Shown one piece after another: positions 1 through 8,751 of a stretch of DNA of 64,000 bases. Made by a program: the position numbers and the translations under genes. The notes beneath the pieces are model-generated. The model saw only the letters and a list, made by a program, of their open reading frames with translations. It ran no database searches and was not told where the DNA came from. This DNA comes from Chitinophaga lutea (GTDB lineage: Bacteria > Bacteroidota > Bacteroidia > Chitinophagales > Chitinophagaceae), in assembly GCF_003813775.1 (NCBI RefSeq), contig NZ_RPDH01000002.1, positions 1,984,001-2,048,000 of the forward strand. Reading direction: 5' to 3'. Every line of letters begins with the position of its first letter. Position 1 is the stretch's first letter.

Positions 1-139
1 CCGGTTTGGGCGCACGGTCGTTCAGCACTTCCTCCAGCAACGCATACACGAAGGGGGAATGCACGTCGTGCCGGTTACCCGCATTAAAATAATAACGGAT
101 GTATTTTTTCGCCAATGCCGCCTGGTGCCGTAAACTCAC
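1..139 (-). CDS. N-terminal part of a methyltransferase-like protein (cut by window edge)
   Basis: Read leftward from a GTG at 139, two bases after the stop of the glycosyltransferase gene; 46 codons are visible before the window ends. The visible part contains GNRHDVHSPFVYALLEEVL, which I recognise as the typical start of a Bacteroidetes family of class I SAM-dependent methyltransferases (a basic helix, then an HSPFVY motif). The SAM-binding motifs lie outside the window, so the class rests on the N-terminus alone. There is no in-frame ATG in the visible part, so GTG is the likely start. The 2-bp gap suggests co-transcription with, and possibly translational coupling to, the upstream glycosyltransferase gene. 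Confidence 0.6.
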   Translation of the reverse strand, partial: MSLRHQAALAKKYIRYYFNAGNRHDVHSPFVYALLEEVLNDRAPKP

Positions 140-141
140 TA

Positions 142-879
142 TTAATAGATTTTTGCCTTGATCAATCCCCATTTGTGCAGCCGGTGCTGGAGCGATACGC
201 GCAGTACGCCGAGGCCGTAAATGCTGCTCCGCTTGAAGTTGATACTGGAGGCTTCTTCAAAATATTTGGTGGGACAGGTCACTTCCGCAATGTCGTACCC
301 CTTCATGAACACCTGCGACACCATTTCATTGTCGAAAATGAAATCGTCGCTGTTGGCCATGAAGTTGATGTCCCGGAGGATTTCCGCGGAAAATGCCCGG
401 TAGCCGGTATGGTATTCGCTCAGTTTCTGCCCGATGAGGATGTTCTGCGTCAGGGTCAGGAAACGGTTGAAAATATATTTATATAACGGCATGCCACCTT
501 TCAGCGCCCCCTTCCCCAGGATGCGGGAGCCGAATACGGCCGGGTATACCTCGTTGGCGATGATGCTGCTCATGGCCAGGATGAGCTTGGGAGTGTACTG
601 GTAGTCCGGGTGCACCATGATCACAATGTCGGCCCCCAGTTCGAGCGCCTTGTTGTAACACGACTTCTGGTTGCCGCCATAGCCCTTGTTGTTATCGTGC
701 CTGATAATATGCTGAATGCCAAGCTTCCGCGCCACGCCGATGGTATCGTCTTTACTGGCGTCGTCTACCAGCACCACTTCATCCACCACGTCCGTCGGTA
801 TTTCCAGGAAGGTCTTTTCGAGTGTTAAGGCTGCGTTGTAGGCAGGCAGTACTACCACTACCTTTTTGTTATTCAGCAT
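142..879 (-). CDS. Family 2 glycosyltransferase (DPM1/polyprenyl-phosphate type)
   Basis: A 245-residue GT-A fold enzyme expected to move a sugar from a nucleotide sugar to a lipid phosphate or glycan at the cytoplasmic face of the membrane. The N-terminus carries VVVLPAYNAALTLEKT, then the nucleotide-binding LVDDASKDDT near residues 37-46, and HPDYQY near residue 92 in the place of the DxD metal site. The FGSRILGKG stretch is also typical of the family. There are no membrane segments, unlike GT2 members with a C-terminal anchor. The ATG at 879 fits the family N-terminus. It is followed within 2 bp by the methyltransferase-like gene. Donor and acceptor cannot be told from sequence. Confidence 0.85.
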   Translation of the reverse strand: MLNNKKVVVVLPAYNAALTLEKTFLEIPTDVVDEVVLVDDASKDDTIGVARKLGIQHIIRHDNNKGYGGNQKSCYNKALELGADIVIMVHPDYQYTPKLILAMSSIIANEVYPAVFGSRILGKGALKGGMPLYKYIFNRFLTLTQNILIGQKLSEYHTGYRAFSAEILRDINFMANSDDFIFDNEMVSQVFMKGYDIAEVTCPTKYFEEASSINFKRSSIYGLGVLRVSLQHRLHKWGLIKAKIY

Positions 880-973
880 GAAACAAGGTCAATTTAGGCA
901 GCAAAGGTATAAAAAAGTATAATGCGTTAGTAGCCTTTTACAATTCTTATGTTTATGCAGTAGAATTAATCAT

Positions 974-981
974 TATCTTTG
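974..981 (+). promoter_or_regulatory. Bacteroidetes -7 promoter box
   Basis: TATCTTTG matches the TAnnTTTG consensus. It lies about 67 bp before the ATG of the secreted protein gene at 1049. A TTTA about 18 bp upstream is a weak -33 match. Confidence 0.5.
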
Positions 982-1048
982 TCTCTTGGGAATTTTTTGG
1001 CATTATATTTTCTTAAGGTTTTCTTAACAAAAAAAAGGACTTTCAAGC

Positions 1049-2266
1049 ATGCTCAAGCTAATCAGATGGATGATGCCATTGTTGATGACAGGTTTTGTGA
1101 CGATGACCGCTACAGCGCAGGATCCGGAAACCCGGCCACCCGTACGTACGGCCGATACCACTATCAAGAAGATCCTCGACGAACTGCAGAAGGTGGCGGA
1201 CAGCGACCGGCAAAACGCAAAGAACATTGAAGAACTCTCCCGTGGCCGCGACCTCGACAACAGCGCCAAATACGATCTTATTAAAAACAACCTGATTTAC
1301 GCGGCGGAAACCTATTACCTGCTCAATAAAAAGATCATCGACCTGAAATCGAGGACCACCACGAGTAATCTTGACGTGTTCATCACCTCCCTCAACAACC
1401 CGGAAAGCAAGGAACTGGGCTTCTCCCTGAGCGATCGGGTGGTGGAGCTGGTGGAAAAGATCATCCTCAAAGGCAAATCGGATAAAAACGAACGGAATAC
1501 CAAACTGGTGGAATCCACCAAATCCATTATCAACAGCCCCATCTTCAAAAGTTTCACTTCGCTCACCCCGCCCCTGGCCATCGCCAGCTCGGTGATGAAC
1601 TTCCTGCACAGCGTAAGCCAGAGCAACAAGGCCATCAACCACAAGCTGCTCCAGGAATTCGAGAAAGAGCTGAACAAATACGTGATCTATTATACAGCCC
1701 TCAACGACGCGAACCAGAAGTTCGAGTTCGGGCTGAACTTCAATAAAGACCAGCTGTCGCTGTTGCAGGACAATATGTACGATCACCTGGCCTTCACCGC
1801 CAACGTACTGAAAATGCCCCTGCCCGCCCGCGGCAATAAAACCATCGCGGAGTCCCTCAACGAATACTTCTTCGACTTCAGGAAGGAAAAAGTGGTGGAC
1901 TTCTTCGGCAAACTGGAAGAAAAATACACCGCCGGCAAAAAGATCGACTACGAGAAGCTGCTGCGCGAGAACCCGAACCTGAAGGAAGCGAACAACCAGC
2001 TGGAAGACCTGGTGCTCCAGACCAAACGTTTCGAGAACCTCTACAACGAATACTTCAGCCTGCTGGATTCCTACTACACCAAGGTGAACCACTCCCTGCG
2101 CCTGGCCCAGGACAATGCCCTGGCCGAAAAAGGCATCGTGGAAGCCAAACAGGCGGAGTTCCGCCAGCTGAAAGACGAGGCGGTTAAAGAGATACAGGCC
2201 TCCATCAACATGCGGGAACTGACCGTGAACGTGGAAAAAGTAAAATACCGGTACCGGATATTCTAA
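1049..2266 (+). CDS. Secreted helical protein of unknown function
   Basis: A 405-residue protein that I do not recognise. The first 23 residues form a signal peptide (basic start, hydrophobic core, cleavage after TATA before QDPE), so it should reach the periplasm or cell surface. The mature part is mostly charged and helical, with a short hydrophobic stretch near residues 171-187 (FTSLTPPLAIASSVMNFL) and heptad-like segments in the last 150 residues, suggesting coiled coil. There are no cysteines and no catalytic motif. It has its own promoter box and a strong terminator and so appears monocistronic. It could be an envelope-structure or gliding/secretion accessory protein, but nothing in the sequence decides this. 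Confidence 0.8.
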   Translation: MLKLIRWMMPLLMTGFVTMTATAQDPETRPPVRTADTTIKKILDELQKVADSDRQNAKNIEELSRGRDLDNSAKYDLIKNNLIYAAETYYLLNKKIIDLKSRTTTSNLDVFITSLNNPESKELGFSLSDRVVELVEKIILKGKSDKNERNTKLVESTKSIINSPIFKSFTSLTPPLAIASSVMNFLHSVSQSNKAINHKLLQEFEKELNKYVIYYTALNDANQKFEFGLNFNKDQLSLLQDNMYDHLAFTANVLKMPLPARGNKTIAESLNEYFFDFRKEKVVDFFGKLEEKYTAGKKIDYEKLLRENPNLKEANNQLEDLVLQTKRFENLYNEYFSLLDSYYTKVNHSLRLAQDNALAEKGIVEAKQAEFRQLKDEAVKEIQASINMRELTVNVEKVKYRYRIF

Positions 2267-2275
2267 ACAAGCTTG

Positions 2276-2306
2276 AAAAGCGGGCCCTCACGGCCCGCTT
2301 TTTTTA
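2276..2306 (+). terminator. Intrinsic terminator of the gene at 1049
   Basis: Ten-bp stem AAAGCGGGCC / GGCCCGCTTT with loop CTCAC (2277-2301), followed by a T tract; starts about 10 bp after the stop codon. Confidence 0.85.
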
Positions 2307-2361
2307 TCACATTTTATACACCCCGCCTCCCGCCCTTCGCCCGTTTCCCCCTTATTATCGT

Positions 2362-2369
2362 TAATTTTG
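2362..2369 (+). promoter_or_regulatory. Putative -7 box of oxyR
   Basis: TAATTTTG fits TAnnTTTG and ends only 6 bp before the ATG at 2376. If used, the mRNA would begin at or very near the start codon (a leaderless message). Confidence 0.4.
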
Positions 2370-2375
2370 TCCATC

Positions 2376-3329
2376 ATGACCACCGTACAACTCGAATACG
2401 TGGTGGCGGTAGATACCTACCGCAGCTTCGTCACCGCCGCAGATAAATGTTTCGTTACACAACCCACGCTCAGTATGCAGATCCAGAAACTGGAAGACGA
2501 GCTGGGCGTGAAGATATTCGACCGCAGCAAACTGCCGGTGGTGCCTACCGAAATAGGTTCCGCCGTGATCGCACAGGCCCGCGTCATCCTCAAGGAGAAC
2601 AGCCGCATCCGGGAAATCATCGCCGATCAGAAAAAGGAAATACAGGGCACGCTGAAAGTGGGCATCATCCCCACCCTCGCTCCTTACCTGCTGCCCAGGG
2701 TGCTCACGGCATTCCTGAAGAAATACCCGAAAGTCAAACTGGAGGTATGGGAATATTCCACCGAGCAGATCATCCAGCAATTGCGCCAGGAGCAGCTCGA
2801 CTGCGCCCTGCTGGCCACGCCGCTGCATAACCAGCACCTCGAGGAACACCCGCTGTTTTATGAGAACTTCGTGATTTTTGCGGCCAAAAGCCACAAGCTG
2901 GCCGATAAAAAGGTGATACTGCCCGAAGACCTCGACACCAAAGACATCTGGCTGCTCAACGAAGGCCACTGCATGCGCAACCAGGTGCTCAACATCTGCC
3001 ACGACAAGTTCGGCATGGGCGGCGACTTCAAAAACCTGGAATACAACACCGGCAGCGTGGAAACCCTCAAACGGATGGTGGAGCTGAACGAAGGGTATAC
3101 CATCCTGCCCGAACTTTCCCTGCAGGACCTCTCGGCCAAACAGATGAACATGGTGCGCTTTTTCAAGGCCCCTGAGCCCGTGCGCGAGATCAGCCTGGTC
3201 ACCCACCGCTATTTCATCAAACAGGGCGTAATTGAGGCCTTTAAGAAAGAAATACTGGCCAGCGTGCCGGACAAGATGAAAGTGAAGAAAACGAAAAAGG
3301 TGGTGGACATCCTGCTGGAGAAGAAATAA
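2376..3329 (+). CDS. oxyR: OxyR-type LysR transcriptional regulator
   Basis: A 317-residue peroxide sensor and activator of the LysR family. Residues 1-60 form the winged helix-turn-helix (SFVTAADKCFVTQPTLSMQI). The rest is the periplasmic-binding-like regulatory domain. With the ATG at 2376, the motif NEGHCMRNQVLNIC places cysteines at residues 199 and 208, the same numbers as the redox pair that forms the disulfide in E. coli OxyR. A TTG nine bases upstream could add three residues but would break this match. The gene is alone, followed by a terminator shared with the convergent protease gene. Expected targets such as catalase, peroxiredoxin or dps are not in the window. Confidence 0.9.
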   Translation: MTTVQLEYVVAVDTYRSFVTAADKCFVTQPTLSMQIQKLEDELGVKIFDRSKLPVVPTEIGSAVIAQARVILKENSRIREIIADQKKEIQGTLKVGIIPTLAPYLLPRVLTAFLKKYPKVKLEVWEYSTEQIIQQLRQEQLDCALLATPLHNQHLEEHPLFYENFVIFAAKSHKLADKKVILPEDLDTKDIWLLNEGHCMRNQVLNICHDKFGMGGDFKNLEYNTGSVETLKRMVELNEGYTILPELSLQDLSAKQMNMVRFFKAPEPVREISLVTHRYFIKQGVIEAFKKEILASVPDKMKVKKTKKVVDILLEKK

Positions 3330-3458
3330 CAGGCAGGCAAGGGAAACCCGAAAGTCGTAGCATTCTGCCGGAGAAGAACGAACCGGCACAATCGTACCAA
3401 TACAACAACAGGAATATATTGCGGGGACAGGAATGATTCCAAAAACCCCGGCATCAAC

Positions 3459-3498
3459 AAAAAAGGGTAAAACGGAACATCCGCTTTACCCTTTTTTT
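3459..3498. terminator. Bidirectional terminator between oxyR and the tail-specific protease gene
   Basis: AAAAGGGTAAA (3461-3471) pairs with TTTACCCTTTT (3484-3494), with an inner ACGGA/TCCGC partial pairing. The A and T tracts on the two sides serve both strands of this convergent gene pair. Confidence 0.8.
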
Positions 3499-3517
3499 AT
3501 TGTCAGTGATCAGTTGA

Positions 3518-5644
3518 TCAGTTCGGTGTTTTCACTTTGTTCGCCTCGGTGTAGTTGTTCTTCAGCTTGGGGAACGACTGCATGATGAGGTCGTTCATCA
3601 CATTCACCGCCTCGCTCAGGTAAGCGTCTTTCACGCGTGCCTTCAGCCAGTCTTTATTGCGGGCCAGCTTCACGGTGTCGCCCTGGAGTTTGGCGAGGTC
3701 GGCCTTCAGGCTGGCGATGTTGATCTCTTTCACTTTATCGTTCACGGCGTCGTAGCGCTTGAGGGCCGCGGCGTTTTTCTTCTGATCGGCTTTGTAGGAA
3801 GTGATGTCGAGCGGATAGGTTTTCTGCTCGTCGAGCTTCTTCAGCGTGGCGATATTTTCATTGATGATTTTGAACGCTTCGTTATTGGCCACGCGGCGGG
3901 CGCTGTTGGCTTTAAGAGGAGCCACGTCTACCGGGTCCGACCAGGTGGCGTAATCCGCTTTCGGGATAACGTCCCATTTCAGGGCGTCTTTATCTTTTTT
4001 CTCCCCTACTTCGTAGTACGGCGAAGGCAGCACCACATCGGATTCCACGCCTTTCAGCTGCGTGGAGCCGCCGTTGGCGCGATAGAACTTCTGTACGGTG
4101 AGTTTGATGCCGCCGAGACTGCCGCCCAGGTCGCCGCGTACAAAATTATCGAGGTCGAGCAGGCGCTGCACGGTGCCTTTACCGAAAGTGGAAGGGCTGC
4201 CGATCACCACGGCGCGTTTGTAATCCTGCATGGCGGCGGCCATGATTTCGGAAGCGGATGCGCTGAACTCGTTGACCATGATGGCCAGCGGGCCGTCGTA
4301 TTGCACGCTCTTGTCGCGGTCTTTCTGCTGCTGCGTTTCACCGCCGCGGGACCGCACCTGCACGATCGTGCCGTCCGGTACGAAGAGGCCGGCCATCTTG
4401 ATCACGTCGGGCAGGGAGCCGCCGCCGTTAAAACGAAGGTCGAGGATGATGCCTTCCACCTTTTCGGCTTTCAGCTTCCTGATCTCTTCGGCCACGTCGT
4501 TATAGGAGAAAGCGCCCTGGCGGTCGTTAAAGTCGGCATAGAACTCCGGCAGGTAAATATACCCGATGCGGTGTTCGCCGGTGATGATGGCCGATTTGGC
4601 GAATGTATCGTCGAGTTTGATTTCGTCGCGGATGAGTTTCACCGTTTTGGTGGTACCGTCCACGCTTTTCACCGTGAGTTTCACCTCGGTGCCTTTCTGG
4701 CCGCGGATGAGGGTCACGGCTTCGTCTACCGCATAACCGCTCACGTCGGTCGTGTCTACCTTCAGGATCACGTCATCGGCCTTCAGCGTCCCTTCTTTCC
4801 AGCTGGGGCTGCCGGTAACGATGCTCACGATCCGGATGCGGCCTTCTTCCTCACGCAGCTGGGCGCCGATGCCGAAGAACTTGCCGGCCATCTGCTCCTG
4901 GAAAGAACGTTTCTCCAGCGGCGGCATATAGTCGGTATGCGGGTCCATGGTGGTGGTGATCGCATTCACGTACATGGAAAAACGGTCGTCGTCTTTCATG
5001 CGCGTTTTCATACGGTCGAAATATTTGTCGTAGATCTTTTTCACTTTCTGGCGCGCTTCCACTTCGAGGGCGGCGTCTGTTTTGCCGGACTTGTCCTTGT
5101 CGCGCGCTTCGATCAGCTCGGCGTATTTTTCAAGGGTACGGAACTTGAGCGACTTGCGCCATGCTTCGGTGCGGCCCGCGTTATCCGCCGGCCAGTCCAT
5201 CGATTCCGGGTCTATCACCACCGTTTCCTTCTGGTTGAAGTCGAACGGCTTTTGCAGGATCACCGGGTAAATGGCGGCGGCTTCCGCCACCCTTTTACGG
5301 ATGAGCTCGTTGGTTTTGTTGAACAGGTCCAGGGGCGCGCCGTTCAGTTCATCATCCACATGTGTGTCGAGCACTTTCAGGGCGTCGATATCGCTTTTGA
5401 GGAAAAATTTCTTTTCGCCGTCGAGGCTGCGCAGGTATTTGGAAAATACTTCTTTGGAGAACTTGTCATCGATCGGCTTGGGCTGGTAATGGCCTTCTTT
5501 CAGGATCTGGCCTACCAGGGTGATGATGGCTTCATATCTTCCGGGAGGGTCTTCTTTCCCTCCTCCGATCTTTGCAAAGGCAAATATTCCCGCGGAAATG
5601 CTGATCAGCATTACCGGTACAATCACTTTCAGTTTCATCCGCAT
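3518..5644 (-). CDS. prc: Tail-specific protease, Prc/Tsp type (S41 peptidase)
   Basis: A 708-residue periplasmic C-terminal-processing protease. An N-terminal hydrophobic segment (KVIVPVMLISISAGIFAFA) serves as signal peptide or anchor. A helical N-terminal domain follows, then a PDZ domain (about 245-330; GIGAQLREEEGRIRIVSIV) and the S41 catalytic domain. The motif NEFSASASEIM holds the catalytic Ser (about residue 463) and TFGKGTVQ the Lys (about 489), 26 apart against 25 in E. coli Prc. The C-terminal helical domain is that of full-length Prc. In-frame ATGs at 5644 and 5638 are both possible; the TTG at 5653 is less likely. Prc enzymes trim or remove proteins by their C-terminus, including lipoproteins and peptidoglycan hydrolases. 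Confidence 0.93.
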   Translation of the reverse strand: MRMKLKVIVPVMLISISAGIFAFAKIGGGKEDPPGRYEAIITLVGQILKEGHYQPKPIDDKFSKEVFSKYLRSLDGEKKFFLKSDIDALKVLDTHVDDELNGAPLDLFNKTNELIRKRVAEAAAIYPVILQKPFDFNQKETVVIDPESMDWPADNAGRTEAWRKSLKFRTLEKYAELIEARDKDKSGKTDAALEVEARQKVKKIYDKYFDRMKTRMKDDDRFSMYVNAITTTMDPHTDYMPPLEKRSFQEQMAGKFFGIGAQLREEEGRIRIVSIVTGSPSWKEGTLKADDVILKVDTTDVSGYAVDEAVTLIRGQKGTEVKLTVKSVDGTTKTVKLIRDEIKLDDTFAKSAIITGEHRIGYIYLPEFYADFNDRQGAFSYNDVAEEIRKLKAEKVEGIILDLRFNGGGSLPDVIKMAGLFVPDGTIVQVRSRGGETQQQKDRDKSVQYDGPLAIMVNEFSASASEIMAAAMQDYKRAVVIGSPSTFGKGTVQRLLDLDNFVRGDLGGSLGGIKLTVQKFYRANGGSTQLKGVESDVVLPSPYYEVGEKKDKDALKWDVIPKADYATWSDPVDVAPLKANSARRVANNEAFKIINENIATLKKLDEQKTYPLDITSYKADQKKNAAALKRYDAVNDKVKEINIASLKADLAKLQGDTVKLARNKDWLKARVKDAYLSEAVNVMNDLIMQSFPKLKNNYTEANKVKTPN

Positions 5645-5652
5645 AACAATCA

Positions 5653-5887
5653 ATTACGAATTACAAAATGCGCAGCATTCTTGAGCCCCTTTGAAAAGAC
5701 ATAGCAATGATGCGAAATATACGAGCAACGGAGACGGCCGTTCTTCGCTTATCAAATATAAGCCAAATCCGGCCATCTCCCTAAGGCCCCACGGGCGTTT
5801 TAACAAAATATTACTGGCAAATACCGTGCTGTAAAATCAAAAAATTTACCATTAGCCCGTACAAATTAACCACTCGTAATTCGTAAT
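5653..5887. repeat. 12-bp inverted repeat at the edges of the prc-sugar dehydrogenase spacer
   Basis: ATTACGAATTAC at 5653-5664 and its exact reverse complement at 5876-5887. The 250-bp spacer is otherwise AT-rich with no ORF or clear terminator. It should hold the prc promoter (minus strand) and the 3' region of the sugar dehydrogenase-like gene upstream lies beyond it. Confidence 0.5.
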
Positions 5888-5903
5888 CCGCAGTTTGTAA
5901 TTT

Positions 5904-7091
5904 TTATTTCACCAGCTTGTAAACCATCCCTTTAACGGCTCCGCCGGACTGGGGAATGGTGGCCAGCATGTACAGTTCTCCGGCTTCGTCCTGGCCCCAG
6001 CTCAACAGCTGTACGTTACCCTCGGGTTTGTTCTCGAACACGAGGTCGTTGCGCTGCCATTTGGCGCCCTTCTGCTGCAGCGTCCAGGTTTTGCCGTTAT
6101 AATCGCCGAACACGTACTGTCCCTGCAGGCCGGGAATGGCTTTGCCGCGGTATACGTAACCACCGGCAACGCTGATGCCGTCGTCGTGGTCGTATTCATG
6201 GATGGGCGCAATCAGCTTGCGTTTATCGGCGCCCTCGGGCACGTTGAATTCGTGGTAGCCTTCCATGATGCGCCAGCCGTAGTTGCCGCCTTTGGTGATG
6301 ATGTCCACTTCTTCATACTTGTTCTGACCTACGTCGCCGGCAAACAGCTTTTTAGTGCCTTTGTCGAACGAAATACGCCAGGCATTGCGCAGGCCGTACG
6401 CCCAGATCTCGCCACGGGCGCCTTCTTTACCGGCAAAAGGATTGTCTTTCGGCACACGGTAAGGGCTCGCGTTCACGTCTATACGCAGAATCTTGCCCAG
6501 CAAGGTGTTGAGGTCCTGGCCATTGCCGATGGCGCCGTGTTTGTCGCCCCCACCGCCACCGTCGCCGGAAGAAATGTAGAGGTAACCGTCGGGGCCGAAC
6601 ACGATATCGCCGCCGTTATGGTTGGATTCCGGCTGGTCGAATTCCAGTATTACCCGCTGCGATGCGGGCAGTGCGGTATTGTCGGTGGATTTGCCCACTT
6701 TGAATTCCGCCAGCACGCTTTTATGGTTGAGGCCTTTCACCGGTTTCGGCACCGGGGCGCTGTAGTAGAGATAAAATTTGCCGTTGGTCCTGAACTGGGG
6801 ATGGAAGGCCATGCCCAGGAGGCCGCGCTCGTCGTACGCGGGGTTCACTTTCACCATGTGGCTGCTCACGTCGATAAAAGGTGTGGGCAATAATTTGCCG
6901 TTTTGCACCACCCATACTTTTCCTTCTTTCTGAACGATAAACTGGCGGTTGGAACCATCACCGGGCACCGCCAAAGTAACAGGCGACTGCACCTGGTCCG
7001 TCACCAGCTGCAGCTTCACTTTGGGGGCCTGCGCCATGCCTGCGTTTCCCGCAAACAGGGAACCGGCCAATAACAGATAAACTAGCTTCAT
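5904..7091 (-). CDS. Secreted PQQ-type sugar dehydrogenase (glucose/sorbosone dehydrogenase family)
   Basis: A 395-residue protein with a cleavable signal peptide (MKLVYLLLAGSLFAGNAGMA). The fold is the six-bladed propeller of soluble aldose dehydrogenases. Motifs include ERGLLGMAFHP, NHNGGDIVFGPDGYLYIS with the catalytic-type His, SSGDGGGGGD and GEIWAYGLRNAWRISFD, and repeated GNYGW/VAGGYVYRG blade signatures. Members oxidise aldoses in the periplasm with PQQ as cofactor, although many Bacteroidetes homologues lack PQQ synthesis genes and their substrate is unknown. No PQQ genes are visible here. It is divergent from the MFS gene, sharing a 68-bp intergenic region. Confidence 0.85.
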   Translation of the reverse strand: MKLVYLLLAGSLFAGNAGMAQAPKVKLQLVTDQVQSPVTLAVPGDGSNRQFIVQKEGKVWVVQNGKLLPTPFIDVSSHMVKVNPAYDERGLLGMAFHPQFRTNGKFYLYYSAPVPKPVKGLNHKSVLAEFKVGKSTDNTALPASQRVILEFDQPESNHNGGDIVFGPDGYLYISSGDGGGGGDKHGAIGNGQDLNTLLGKILRIDVNASPYRVPKDNPFAGKEGARGEIWAYGLRNAWRISFDKGTKKLFAGDVGQNKYEEVDIITKGGNYGWRIMEGYHEFNVPEGADKRKLIAPIHEYDHDDGISVAGGYVYRGKAIPGLQGQYVFGDYNGKTWTLQQKGAKWQRNDLVFENKPEGNVQLLSWGQDEAGELYMLATIPQSGGAVKGMVYKLVK

Positions 7092-7146
7092 ACGTGTTTG
7101 GAATTTTAAAGCCCTAAAAATAATGATCTGAACAATACAAATATTT

Positions 7147-7154
7147 TATTTTTG
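7147..7154 (+). promoter_or_regulatory. Putative -7 box of the MFS gene
   Basis: TATTTTTG fits TAnnTTTG. It ends 5 bp before the TTG at 7160, so either the message is leaderless or translation starts at the later in-frame TTG at 7178. No clear -33 element was seen. Confidence 0.35.
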
Positions 7155-7159
7155 ACCTG

Positions 7160-8434
7160 TTGATTAAAACTAACGGATTGGAAAGCGCTGATTTAACCAG
7201 GAATGATCCTTACGCGGCCTTGCGGTATAGAGAGTTCCAGTTTTTCCTGGTCATACGGTTTGCCCTGATTTTCGCACTGGCCATGCAGTTTTCCATCGTC
7301 GAATGGAAAGTATACATGCTCACCAGGAACCCGCTCAACCTGGGCCTCATCGGCCTGGCGGAGTTCGTGCCAGCGATCGGCCTCGCCCTGTTTGCCGGCA
7401 ACATCGTGGATAAAACGGAGAAAAGGGGCATGGTGATGAAATGCATCGCCGGTTATCTTTTTACCGGAACGGGGTTGTTCCTCCTCACCTGGGACGAACT
7501 GATGGCTGGCATCCCCAAAAACAGCGTACTGCTGATGATCTACCTGCTGGTTTTCTGCGGGGGCATCATCCGGGCTTTTACCAGTCCTTCCAACTTTTCC
7601 CTGCTCGGTTTGCTGGTGCCCCGCCAGCTGTATCCCAACGCGACCACCTGGAGCACGTCCGCCTGGCAGATCGGCGCCATCGCCGGCCCCGCTTTGGGCG
7701 GCCTCAGCATGCACTGGCTCGGTGTGCACTGGTCGATGCTGCTGGTGCTGGCGTTTGTATTGCTCGCATTGTACTGCATCCTGCAAATATCCCCGAAGCC
7801 CATCCACTATAAAGAAATCGGCGAAACGGTGCGGCAGCGGCTCACCAAGGGCCTCCGGTTCGTCTGGGACACCAAGGTGCTGCTCAACGCCATGGCGCTG
7901 GATATGTTCGCCGTGCTCTTCGGCGGTTCGGTGGCCATGATGACCATTTACGCCAACGACATCCTGCACGTGGGGCCCGTCGGTTTCGGGATGATGCGCG
8001 CCGCGCCCGCGGTGGGCTCTTTTATCACCCTGTTCCTGCTGGCGTACAAGCCCATCGTCACCAAACCGGGCATGAAACTGCTGCTGGCGGTATTCGGGTT
8101 CGGGCTGTGCATCATCATCTTCGGCATCTCCAAAAACTTCGTGCTGTCGCTGGCCGCCCTCTTCTTCAGCGGCATCTTCGACGGGGTGAGCGTGATCATC
8201 CGCCAGACCATCCTGCAGCTCAAAACGCCCGACGACATGCGCGGGCGGGTTTCGTCCGTAAGCTCCATCTTCGTAGGCTCCTCCAACGAGCTGGGCTCCT
8301 TCGAAAGCGGGGTGGCGGCCAAACTGATGGGCCCGGTCGTTTCCGTGGTGTTCGGCGGCTGCATGACCCTCGGGATCGTCATTACCACCTACATCATCTC
8401 CCCCGCCATGCGGAAGCTGGAGCTGAAGCCGTGA
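7160..8434 (+). CDS. MFS transporter of the EntS-like (MFS_3) family
   Basis: A 424-residue (or slightly shorter) inner-membrane protein with about 12 membrane segments in two halves joined by a cytoplasmic loop near residues 212-230. The N-terminus RYREFQFFLVIRFALIFALAMQFSIVEWKVY, the loop FAGNIVDKTEKRGMVMK after helix 2, and RMRGRVSS-like DDMRGRVSSVSSIFVGSSNELGSFESG are typical of MFS_3 exporters such as EntS. No in-frame ATG lies near the start; TTG at 7160 or 7178 are the candidates and the first residues are uncertain. The substrate is unknown, and nothing nearby suggests siderophore synthesis. Confidence 0.85.
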   Translation: MIKTNGLESADLTRNDPYAALRYREFQFFLVIRFALIFALAMQFSIVEWKVYMLTRNPLNLGLIGLAEFVPAIGLALFAGNIVDKTEKRGMVMKCIAGYLFTGTGLFLLTWDELMAGIPKNSVLLMIYLLVFCGGIIRAFTSPSNFSLLGLLVPRQLYPNATTWSTSAWQIGAIAGPALGGLSMHWLGVHWSMLLVLAFVLLALYCILQISPKPIHYKEIGETVRQRLTKGLRFVWDTKVLLNAMALDMFAVLFGGSVAMMTIYANDILHVGPVGFGMMRAAPAVGSFITLFLLAYKPIVTKPGMKLLLAVFGFGLCIIIFGISKNFVLSLAALFFSGIFDGVSVIIRQTILQLKTPDDMRGRVSSVSSIFVGSSNELGSFESGVAAKLMGPVVSVVFGGCMTLGIVITTYIISPAMRKLELKP

Positions 8435-8467
8435 CATCGGAACTCCGTCCTTTGCCCCATAAATCAA

Positions 8468-8582
8468 TTGATTATCAATCTATTTTACACAACCCTCCAT
8501 TGCGCCGAAGCCGTAAAGTCGTTGATCATCCATCCCCCCATCCTCTAATGGGCTATAGCCCTGCATTCATTGATTATCAATC
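8468..8582. repeat. Two copies of the 13-bp element TTGATTATCAATC
   Basis: Exact copies at 8468-8480 and 8570-8582, each with a near-palindromic core (TTGATTATCAA), and a partial copy TTGATCATC at 8522-8530. They resemble paired operator sites but lie downstream of the MFS gene. Confidence 0.55.
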
Positions 8583-8670
8583 CATTCCTCCATCCTCACC
8601 ATTGTTTCTACCGCCTTCTTCCCGATGCTTCATTGGTCTGAAACTCTTACTGCTATTATGTTTCCCTTAG

Positions 8671-8751
8671 GATGTCCCACTGATATCCCACTGATGTCCC
8701 AGAGATGTACCACAGATGTTCCACATCTTAAAGGATGTGGGACATCTGTGG
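8671..8751. repeat. 11-bp tandem array ending in an inverted copy
   Basis: Five consecutive 11-bp units begin at 8671, 8682, 8693, 8704 and 8715, of consensus GATGTCCCACW. The last unit is part of an 18-bp inverted repeat: 8710-8727 pairs with 8734-8751 with one G-T type mismatch around the loop TTAAAG. The right arm reads as the reverse complement of the same unit. Eleven is not a multiple of three, so this is not coding repetition. Confidence 0.85.
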
